A DNA stretch of 64,000 nt from Artemia franciscana (taxonomy: Eukaryota > Arthropoda > Branchiopoda > Anostraca > Artemiidae): assembly GCF_032884065.1 (NCBI RefSeq), contig NC_088873.1, forward strand, positions 38,489,823 to 38,553,822, written 5' to 3'. The notes under the pieces were generated by a model. That model worked only from the letters and a program-made list of their open reading frames with translations. It was not told the origin of the DNA and did no database searches. Positions 1-10,900 of this stretch are shown here, piece after piece. A program made the translations under genes and the position numbers. How positions within the stretch are numbered: the stretch's first letter is position 1; each line of letters opens with the position of its first letter.

Positions 1-2050
1 GGCTAGCATCAATTGTAAGAGAGGAACTGGAAAGGATCACCAGAAAAAATTTGATCCTAAGCAAGTAGGCGCGTCTAATCGGGGAAGGATATTTTCATTT
101 AAAAATACTCTTTCTGGTATTTTCGCAAACAAAAAAATTGCTCCCCTTCCAGATTTGAAAATACACCCTGATCTTGAATTTTCGTGAAATGGAGTCCCTG
201 ACAGCAAGTCATCCAAAATTCATTAGGACCAGGTTTCTGACATAGGTATTGAGGTTACCACCTCTCACATACAGTATTAAGTTTTCATTTAACTATTTTT
301 ATCATATATATACAATTGTGGGCGTAACCAATCTCTAAGGTTACAAACAAAGTACTAATCCAAAGATTATAACTAACTTAAAATAATTGTAACTGTCACT
401 AAGGTCGGAAAAGAAATCATCATCTCCATCAAGTGTTAAGTTTTCTGACCTATTTTTTTTAATTCACAATTTTTTTTTTCTCCAAACACTTAGAACTACA
501 GTTAATTTGCCTTTCACAGTCGCTAAACTATAGTTGGTTTATTATTACGCCAAAAAAAGAAGTGCTAGATGGCATCGATGACAAGCGGCAATTTTTAGAA
601 TAGAAATTGCTTGTTTTTCATTTGATTCTAATATTTTATCCGCAAAATGTGAACTAACTTTGAATACTGTGATTGCGTCACAACAAATATTTCATGGTAT
701 AATTTGGTCGAAAAACCGACAAAGCGTTGCCAACGCTGCTGATCAATCAAAATTTATTCACAACAAGATTGGAAACAAAGCAAATGAATAAAATTTTCAT
801 TCTTTAATGAAATTGTTTTTAGTTTATTAATTGATCAATATTTTCTATTATTTTTTATTTATGACTTATATTGTTTAGTTATCATTAATTGTTTTAATTA
901 TTATTGTTTTATGTTTATTTTTTTTAGGTCATTTTTATTTTTAACTATTTAGTAAGTTATTAAGTATTTAATAAAATGAAATTGAAAAGATTAAATAAAT
1001 GATTAAAGCCATTTAATTACTTATCGGAATTCTTTGTCTCAAAAATTTCTGCGACCGGGGCAAGTACCCCCTCTGCCTCTTCCCTAAGTCCACGAGCAGT
1101 GGTGATCTCCACATTCTTTCTATAACGGTATTCCTAATGACGTACTCTGGAGAAGTTTCTTCAGGTTGAAAATGACGGGAAAACGGGGATTTCTTGATGA
1201 TACTTACAGTATATTCACAGGAAAGAATAATCGAAATATTTCATTCAAATTACTTCCCATACATTTTAACCTGGATAGCAATAAGGAAAAAGTTATTAAA
1301 TACACCTTTTCTGATACCAGGTTTCATTCACTATTCTCCTTAATTCAGCGGTGCCAATTCATGTTGGAGGTGGTGGGGGGCAAAAGTATATATATAACTC
1401 TAGGAGGGCAAAAGTTTTTCTCCATTGAAATTACCAAAAAGTAATTATTTCAGAATTTAGGGGGGAGGGGGAAGAATATCCCCCGCACCCCCAATTGACG
1501 TACACCTGCTGAGTAACCAATTTAGTGCACCATTCATACTATTTTGGTCTCTCAATTCTTTAACAGATGGACAAAAAGTATCATTTAGCTCAAGAAAGCT
1601 TTTGGTGGGAGTGTAATACAGATTTTTAATGAAAAGTAGAATATCTCTTTTACTACTACTATATAGAGTATTGTATTCCCTGGTAGATGTAGGTGTTCTA
1701 AATGTCAGAAGTAAATCTTTGGGAAATCTAAATGTAACTGCGAAATTTACCATCTACATGAGAACGCCTTTATTAGATTCAGAATATGTTCAGAACAGTA
1801 CTGTTCTAAATGTCGAACGTAAATCTTTGGGTAATCTATTTGTAACTACGAAATTTAGTAAATCTACATCTACAAGGCATATTTACAGGGGATATTATAT
1901 TCTAATATAGTATTGGTGACTGGAATATAATAATTCCGTTTTAAAACTGCAGCGAAAAAATTCAACCCTAAGTGCGGAAATGCTTATGCTTATTTGTGCT
2001 TCTTGAGCCATTGTAGCCATGGCGTTGGGCTAGAAAATAAACTCAAAGGA
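1..2050. other. 3' flank of the LRP2-like gene, no recognised gene
   Basis: AT-rich sequence downstream of the LRP2 polyadenylation region. Several short open frames occur (for example 1166-1444 plus), but none has a recognisable domain, splice context or start context, and I do not call them. The stretch 1040-1110 and 1370-1500 contains G/C runs like those seen in the short dispersed elements elsewhere in the window. Confidence 0.5.
1694..1858. repeat. Two-copy direct repeat, period 109
   Basis: A segment of about 56 bases starting GTTCTAAATGTC at 1694 recurs at 1803 with few differences; both end in CGAAATTTA. This explains the small open frame that crosses the region, which is therefore not treated as a gene. 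Confidence 0.7.
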
Positions 2051-2073
2051 AAAGAATATTAGTTAAACAATAA

Positions 2074-2079
2074 TTTATT
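2074..2079 (-). terminator. Candidate polyadenylation signal of the LRP2-like gene
   Basis: The plus strand reads TTTATT, that is AATAAA on the minus strand, about 200 bases past the LRP2 stop codon at 2279-2281. It is the only canonical hexamer I see between the stop and that point. Cleavage would be expected 10-30 bases further, near 2045-2065. Confidence 0.45.
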
Positions 2080-2278
2080 AATCTTCGTTCGCATAAAATA
2101 ACAAATTCCTATTTACAATCTGTTCAACAGTAAAAACCTTCATAATTTAAAACAACATTTATCTGTTAGGAATCTGGACGGATGGATTCAGTTGACAGCC
2201 CAAACAGAAGGCACAATTACATAGGCCTATCATATAATAATTGATTATTATGGCATTCCATAAGTCAGGCAAGTCCAG

Positions 2279-3402
2279 TTAACACTCTGAAAACTCTTCC
2301 TCTACCACAAGTTGTTGGGTATCTTTTCCTGTATCAACTTCATTAACATCTAGCTCTCTTCGTTTTAAGTTGATTCGCGGGGATGATTTGTGTACCACGC
2401 TAGATGGCGTCAGTACAGCAGTTTCAATAACCGGGTTTACACTACCTGCTGGTATATCTTGCATCGCTTCATAAACTGGGTTGGTAAAATCTCTTGGTTT
2501 ATCTACTTCTGTAGCAGCGTCAGGGCTTTGAGGCGCGGTCGGACCGAACTCAACATTTGTGCCCTGTCGGAAGGCAACGCTCGGGCTACTGAGAGGACCG
2601 AAAGAGCTGCCCTTTCCCCTATATCTTTTCACATATATAAAACCACCAGCAACTCCAAGAGCTAATAGAATTATGACCAGAACAATTGGTATTGCAATAG
2701 CAGCACTGTTAGTGGACTCTTCTGGCACAAGTCTCTTCTGGACAAAAAATTCGCAGTATCTACCCTGGAAGTCAGTTGGACATTTGCACATCATGTTGCC
2801 GTTCTCATCTACATCACAAGTGCCACCGTTTTGACAGGCACAGCGGAAAGGCAGAGCTTTCGCTTTCTCGTATGGTGCATCACATAATACTTCACTCGCC
2901 ATCTGTGTTCCAGTACTGTCTGGACATACACATTTATGTCCACCGGGTACAAGCAAACACAAATGAGAACACTGGGCGTTTAAGCATGCATTGCTTAAGG
3001 TAGTGTTGTATCTGAAGTCTGTAAATATTTTCACAGAGCTGGGTGATGTTATATCTTTAGCCAGACGGACGTAAACTCCTCTTCCAAACTTATCTTGCTT
3101 TCTCAGTTCCCCTTTGTCACGAGTCACCCAGAATACAGATGATTCATACACATCTAAAGCAATTGGATGATCTAAATAGTCACCTCGAAGTACGACAGTT
3201 CTGCCACTACCATCTGGTCTCATACTCTCAATAATGTTGAGCTTAGCATCTGCCCAGTAGACATTGCCACCCATGCTATGATCAACGGTGAGACCAGTTG
3301 GGTGGCCAAGACGATCTGAGACAAGAACACGTCGCTTACTTCCGTCCATCCAAGAAGACTCAATACGAGGAGCAGTACCAGCATCAGCCCAGAACATTGT
3401 TC
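2279..3402 (-). CDS. LRP2: LRP2-like last exon: propeller end, EGF x2, TM, NPxY tail
   Basis: The acceptor is TTTTTTCAG before 3402; the exon starts with two bases completing a Gly codon and ends at the TAA at 2279-2281 (373 full codons plus stop). It encodes propeller blades with MFWADAG, VYWADAK and VFWVT, then an EGF module (about 2986-2882) and a second one (about 2842-2753). A hydrophobic helix of about 24 residues (2701-2630) is followed by the stop-transfer KRYRGK. The roughly 115-residue tail carries FTNPVY (2482-2471 for NPVY), the internalisation signal bound by PTB adaptors. A second site reads NPVI and lacks the tyrosine. The acidic end EEEFSEC precedes the stop. Confidence 0.93.
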
Positions 3403-6400
3403 CTGAAAAAATATATATATTATATGACTGAGTATTTTTGTTATACAAATTTAATATTATAATTGAATACTTCAACGACATTTTGTATTTTAATATTTAA
3501 GTATATTTATAAAAATCGTTATTGCTGATTATTGCCAGTTAAATAAAACCCGCTCCTTTGTCTCTTTCTGTATCTTCTCTCTCTTTAACTTTTGAAATGC
3601 GCAATTTCTGTAATTTAAGTATGTATGAGCATATTTTGGGCCATGTCAATTTTGACTAACAGCAAAATGGTAGTCAATTTTTCCTCAAAATACATCAAGC
3701 TATCAAGCCACTCAGAATAAAAGCAATAAATCATATTTAATTTAAATATAAAATTTAGTGTCAGTCGATTTAATTAACAAATTACAAGAAAAAGGCGATA
3801 ATAATAATTGAAAATTTAAGGTGTCTAAATCCTTAGTCCTTCACTAGCCGAGTTGTTGGCACGCTAGACTTGAAATTTTTAGTCCGCTAGGACGGGGGTT
3901 CAAATCTAGGAGTGGGGTCACTATTATTTAGTTTGGAACAGGAGTCACTGAATTGAATCCACAAGCTTCGCCAGAGTCAACCTCGCTCTGAATAGGTATC
4001 CGGACAAAATCTGGGGAAATTGAACAGCGGGATTGTGCACAAGTACAGGATGGTTGGCCGAAGGGCCAACCATCACAACCCCTACTGTATTTCCTGGCCG
4101 AAGGGCCTTAAAATGAAAATCAACACTGTAAATACGGACTGTGAAGTCTAATGCCATGCTCTTCACCTTCCGAAGCTTAAAACGAAAATCAACACTGTTA
4201 ATACGGACTGTGAAGTCTAATGCCATGCTCTTCACCTTCCGAAGCTTAAAACGAAAATCAACACTGTAAATACGGTCTGTGAAGTCTAATGCCATGCTCT
4301 TCACCTTCCGAAGCTTAAAACGAAAATCAACACTGTTAATACGGACTGTGAAGTCTAATGCCATGCTCTTCACCTTCCGAAGCTTAAAACGAAAATCAAC
4401 ACTGTTAAAACGGACTGTGAAGTCTAATGCCATGCTCTTCACCTTCCGAAGCTTAAAACGAAAATCAACACTGTAAATACGGTCTGTGAAGTCTAATGCC
4501 ATGCTCTTCACCTTCCGAAGCTTAAAACGAAAATCAACACTGTAAATACGGTCTGTGAAGTCTAATGCCATGCTCTTCACCTTCCGAAGCTTAAAACGAA
4601 AATCAACACTGTAAATACGGACTGTGAAGTCTAATGCCATGCTCTTCACCTTCCGAAGCTTAAAACGAAAATCAACACTGTAAATACGGTCTGTGAAGTC
4701 TAATGCCATGCTCTTCACCTTCCGAAGCTTAAAACGAAAATCAACACTGTAAATACGGTCTGTGAAGTCTAATGCCATGCTCTTCACCTTCCGAAGCTTA
4801 AAACGAAAATCAACACTGTTAATACGGACTGTGAAGTCTAATGCCATGCTCTTCACCTTCCGAAGCTTAAAACGAAAATCAACACTGTAAATACGGTCTG
4901 TGAAGTCTAATGCCATGCTCTTCACCTTCCGAAGCTTAAAACGAAAATCAACACTGTTAATACGGACTGTGAAGTCTAATGCCATGCTCTTCACCTTCCG
5001 AAGCTTAAAACGAAAATCAACACTGTAAATACGGTCTGTGAAGTCTAATGCCACACTCTTCACCTTCCGAAGCTTAAAACGAAAATCAACACTGTTAATA
5101 CGGACTGTGAAGTCTAATGCCATGCTCTTCACCTTCCGAAGCTTAAAACGAAAATCAACACTGTAAATACGGTCTGTGAAGTCTAATGCCATGCTCTTCA
5201 CCTTCCGAAGCTTAAAACGAAAATCAACACTGTTAATACGGACTGTGAAGTCTAATGCCATGCTCTTCACCTTCCGAAGCTTAAAACGAAAATCAACACT
5301 GTAAATACGGTCTGTGAAGTCTAATGCCATGCTCTTCACCTTCCGAAGCTTAAAACGAAAATCAACACTGTTAATACGGACTGTGAAGTCTAATGCCATG
5401 CTCTTCACCTTCCGAAGCTACAACGGTCGTTAGGACCTTTATTTATTAGTCAATATAAATAAGAATTGACGCAACAATGGATTGACAAACCATTTTAAGT
5501 AGCTAGTAGCAGGCCAGTAAGACAATAGCCATAGGAAAGAAAAAAATTATACTCTCTTGTAAGAACCAGAAGCTTTCTAACTCTGACTGTACAATACTCG
5601 GTTCAGATAGCGATCGCCCAAAATGTCAATGATTTTTTTTTTCTTTCATCGGATTAATGATCGGTAAAGAGTTAATGACATTTATACATGTAGTAAGTTC
5701 AACTTGATCTAAGGTTTTCACAATATTCTTCTATGTGAGAACGAGCAAACCCCGTTCTTTAAGATTTCTTAAAGATTTTGAAAAGAAACTTTTTTTGTGT
5801 TTTCTTAAAAAAACCCATAGAATTCAAAAATACCATTATTAATATTCAATAAAAAATCAAAAACCAAAAGAAAAATCATTTTGGCTACACAAAATAGAAA
5901 TGCAAAATAGTAGTTTTGAGAAAAAAAGCCCTAATTACCAAACCTCAGACCATAAAATTTGTGTTATACAAACTATATCAAAGAGCTATTAGTAGACACC
6001 AGGCGCGCACCCAATGTATGGTCTAAATGGGCTTTAGCCCCCCTCCTCTCAAGAAAAAAAATTTCATTCTGTTTTTAAAACTATTTTAATGTGCTCGATT
6101 TTATCATTCATTCCCTAGTACCTACTCAAAACTTACATTCAAAGAGCTAAAATAAACTTGAAATAATGCCTTAAAATACATTTTTTCTAAGGAATAGTCA
6201 AAATTTTCTGTTGGTTGGCCGAGGGACCCCCAATGAGACCACACATAAATATTTTCTGAGTGCACCACTGGTAAATATAAAAGCATAAAGTAACAATAGT
6301 TTTTTTTCTATGAGTTACTATCAATATTAAAAGGTTTAGTGGGTTTTTTTCCTTTGGTTTGTCGGTTTAGATCAACCTCTTTTTATAAGGTTTAGATTTT

Positions 6401-7833
6401 CAATGAATTTATTTTCTTTTCAGACTCTGTTATTTGAACTTGTTCAGTTTAATAAGGCCATGCTGAGACCGAGTTCGTCCTGTCTAAGTGGAAAATTTGG
6501 TCAAAGTGATGATAAAAGACTAAAAAGCCTAATTAGAGTAATTCCAAGACAGATAGTCTCTGTGAGAGGTGAAGCTAGCATAGCTTTTTCGTCATATTTT
6601 CAATTGATTTTTTCATGGCATTAATATATATATATATATAATTATTTAATGTGAACAAATCCATATGCTTCAATATTTTTTCTCAATTTTATATAGTTGT
6701 TCATTTTGTTGTAATGGTGGTTAAGTTATTCTTATATTGTTAATTTTTTTTTGTCATGTGTTTTTTTCTGTTTTTACCTTTATTCTCTTATAATAATTTA
6801 TTTGTGACCCACTTGAAGCAGCGGAGTATAAAACGAACACACACACACAAAAAAAAACTTCTGATAACACATTAAATTACTATAGAAAACATTTTAGAAT
6901 ACAACAAAAATTGGAGGAAACGAAAACAAGATGACTTGAGAGCCTTTAAATATTTTCTTTTTAAAACAGGATACAATCCAGAAAGATATAAAACCGAGTG
7001 ATCACAAAAGCAAGAATAAATTTGTGAAAGGGCTTTGCGGTTGTATTTCCCCCTGTTCACAACAATTTTAGAATAACCCACTTGAAGTTTAACCTTAGCA
7101 TCAGAAACAATTTTATTACTAAAAGAGACTAAATTGTTAGCAAAGGTAATGCCCAACTACCTTAAAGAAGTCACGCACGGAATGCTAAAGTCAAAACAAT
7201 TATGTCTAGAAGATTGGTTAGGAGCTAGCATAGCTTTTTCGTCATATTTTCAATTGATTTTTTCATGGTATTCCACTTCTACTTTCTCACTTTATCATTA
7301 CTTCCACTCCCAATACTTTCCAACATTACTCTTATTTTACTTTTCTTAATTCTCAGTTTCTTAATCCACTCCAATTTTTTAAGTGGGTTATGAGACAAAA
7401 TATATATATTTGATCATTTTCACACTTAATTATTTTCAATAGAAAAATATAATGAATAAAGTAAATATATTATATTTAATATATTTATACACTTTAAATA
7501 CTTATATTCTAAATAATATACAATATTTTTATATACAATAATATCTATATACATTAAATTTTAAATACACTATGAATATAGTGGAGCGTTATAATATATG
7601 GATAGTTCTGAAAAAAAAACAGTCTCTTGAGTTTAGCTTAAGATTAACTTATAGAACTACTGGTAATATATTGAAGTTTCTCCATTGATATTTCATAGTC
7701 ACATATTTTCTAAGTTTATTTTTATTATATTTATTATATATGTTTTATTTATTTAATTTTATCTTATGCATTTTTTTTATTTATATTTTTTTAATATCTA
7801 TTTCATTTATCTATTAATTTATTTTTATTTTTT

Positions 7834-7903
<70 letters not shown>

Positions 7904-10900
7904 ATTATATTTTCAAGTTTATTCTTCGTAATTGACATAATTCCAAATTCTTTTTAGCTTTCGAGAACGTTCCTGTGGCACAACCTTCTCCACACAAAAC
8001 TGCTTGAGTATTGAAAACGATTGAAATGGATTTAAATATACAATTAAACTAAATAACAGTTCAAATAGGGATAAATCCTTTTATTAGAAAGTGAAAAAGT
8101 AATAAAAAAAATACTAGATATTTTGATCACATACACTGTGACCTTCATCAATAGAAGTCATCAAATGTCCACCATCATCAGTATATATGTTGATGACAGT
8201 CACTTGTATATGTGATCAAAACATACAGCATTTTTTTTTATTGTTTTTTTTTTTCACTGTCTAATAAAATGATTTATCCCTATTTGAAAACTGTTATTCA
8301 ACGTCATGGAAAGGCAGTGTGGTCTTCGAAAATACCTATATACAGTTAGGCTAAAGATATCTCAGAAAATTCTTAAAAAAAAATTAACAACTATAATAAA
8401 ATCCAAATATACAGTTAAATTGCTCATACCCAAAACCCATAATTTTTGACATATTTGATACTTGTAAGCTCCACTGTCTAAATCCTAACTTATCAATAAA
8501 GTAAGTTGAGCTTAAAACTAGAGGCCCCCAAAAATCGCAAAATAATTCTGACCCATGCCATTGGTCTTAAAATGTTTTACAATTTTTTTCTATAGCATAT
8601 TGTATTTTGACACAATTTGTTCTTTTTTCGAGTTTATTGAAGTTAGTTTTTCTCGTGTTTGTTCCAAAGGACTATATTTGGTCTGTATTAGGCCGTCTAT
8701 TATATAGGCTAGTATATAGCTGAACTACATGTTTTTCTCTTTGGGCAAAAGTAAAGAATGATTGAGACAAATAGAATATATTATATTATATAGAAGTATA
8801 TCTTTTTCAGTTTTTGCCATTATTCTTATAGTTTTGCTGGATCACGTTATATGATGTAGGCTACGTCATATAGTGCTCTATTCTAAATGTCGATCTTTGG
8901 TCCAAGCCCTTCAGAGTAGAACTCCTAACCCTACTTTTGTTACTCCCAAAAACTTCCCTTAGGCACCAATTCTTGGGGCACCTTCTTTATTTTTATATTT
9001 CTTAAATAAAAGATGAAAATCCTTACGTCTTGTCCTAAGACTACTACACGTCCATCAGATTACCAAGAAATGACATAGTCAGCTGAAAGTTGACATTTTC
9101 TTTAACCCCTTACTCCCCTCATCCTGAACACTCGACCATAGCTACATTTATGATCTAAGACGCTAATCCTTAAACTTCAATATAAGCTACACCTATAGAT
9201 ACTGGAAAGAAGCTGCGTAAAGAGTCAAGGACTCGGACTCACTTTTAATTGCTCTCGAAAGCATACTTTGCAACTAATTCGGCGGCACCTTGCTTAGCTT
9301 TCTATTTTTATGTAATTTTCCACCCCTTGTTTTGGATTCTTGCCAAAGATTCTGAGCCTCCTCAAATTATTTCCAAAAATATTTTGATGTCCATTTAGAA
9401 GCACCTTATTTTTTCTTTTTTTTTTTTTAATGTTTTTGCGACTTCTCAAATAAAAAACAGTTAAGCATAAAAGAAATTTTTAAGTTTAATATGGTAGCAG
9501 TTTTAAACTTCATAAACTGAGGGGGGGGGGACAAGATATACAACAAATACAATTGTGATAATAAGTTAATTAATTACCTTAATAGGAGTGGAAAAATATA
9601 AATAAAAGAAATTTAATGTTTACCATTGTAGTGCAGAAAAACAGGGAGGGGGGGGACATTTGCACTGTCCAGAAATAGAGCCACCACTACTCTAATCCTT
9701 AAGCTACAGGCACATACCAAACCATCACATACAGTTAAGAAACGGCATAATGTGTTGAAAGTTCGGGTTTTCTCTAAATCCCCCCTCATCCTCAAGCACC
9801 TTAATAGGAGTTTAAAAATTAAAAAGACAATAGAAATTTAGTGTTCACCATTGTAGTGCAGAAAAACAGGGAGGGGGGGACATTTGCACTGTCCAGAAAT
9901 AGAGCCACCACTACTCTAATCCTTAAGCTACAGGCACATACCAAACCATCACATACAGTTAAGAAACGGCATAATGTGTTGAAAGTTCGGGTTTTCTCTA
10001 AATCCCCCCTCATCCTCAAGCACCTTAATAGGAGTTTAAAAATTAAAAAAACAATAGAAATTTAGTGTTCACCATTGTAGTGCAGAAAAACAGGGAGGGG
10101 GGGACATTTGCACTGTCCAGAAATAGAGCCACCACTACTCTAATCCTTAAGCTACAGGCACATACCAAACCATCACATACAGTTAAGAAACGGCATAATG
10201 TGCTGAAAGTTTGTATTTCCCCTAAATCCCCCCTCAGCCTCAAATTCCACCTATTACTGAATTTACGATCTAAGCCTCAGAAGTCAGAACTAGGTTCACC
10301 TATGAATGTTGATAAGAAAAGGAAAATGCACTTGTAGCTGGATTCAGTTATAATTCCTCCCAAAAAACATACTTTCAGGGGCACCTGTAGTATTTTAACT
10401 TCATGTATTTTTGCATTTTTTAAACTTTGCGATGTTAAAGTATATTTATATAATAAAAATTTAATGGAAACTAAAAACAGTAAATTATCATTTTTTATGG
10501 TTACACTACTACTCCCATCTCAACTAATTAAGGAGCGACATAGTTTTCTAAAACTTAATTGTTGCCAAAACTATCCAACTCCCTCCCCTCCTCCTCAAAA
10601 ATCAACTATGAGTAGATTCATGATATCAGTCTCAAAGGCCAGTACTAGATAGACATGTAGATGTAGGTAAGGAAAAGGACAAGTAAGTTTATAAGAGAAA
10701 AATAGGTCATTGGGAAGAAGAAGATAATGAAAGGAAATCGACAAAAAGAGAAATGAAAAATGATTATTGGTAAGATGAAGAGAAAAGAATATTACCTGTA
10801 GCTGGATTAAGAGCCAAAGATGTTGGGTTCTCCAGCGCCCCTGTAACAACTGATCTTTTATATCTGCCATCTAGAGTTGTAGCCACAATTCTTGTTTTTC

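Larger units (their letters stand above)
5420..8050. other. Repeat-derived intron sequence
   Basis: No exon is seen. It contains a 46-bp sequence repeated at 6573 and 7223, open frames at 6403-6624 (plus) and 6872-7156 (minus) that look protein-like but that I cannot assign, and a (TA)n tract. The frames may be old retroelement pieces. Confidence 0.4.
3403..10795 (-). other. LRP2 last intron, filled with repeats
   Basis: GT donor at 10795-10794 and AG acceptor at 3404-3403. The intron holds a SINE-like head, the 69-bp array, a mariner-like foldback element, the 224-bp array and a long (TA)n tract, each listed separately. No coding exon is visible in either strand. Confidence 0.7.

Noticed and set aside
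1166-1444. 92-codon plus-strand frame as a gene
   Set aside because: No recognisable domain, G-rich repeat-like end and no splice or start context.
2279-3402. Assigning the receptor to LDLR/VLDLR or vitellogenin receptor
   Set aside because: The two EGF modules after the propeller and the tail motif VAFRQG..VEFGP fit LRP2 better, though the missing 5' part would settle it.
3945-5408. 487-codon minus-strand frame as a repeat protein
   Set aside because: It is the 69-bp minisatellite read through, with no splice sites, signal peptide or domain, and it lies inside an LRP2 intron.
9613-10337. Several 60-90 codon frames on both strands
   Set aside because: Repeated by the 224-bp tandem units; no domain or transcript features.
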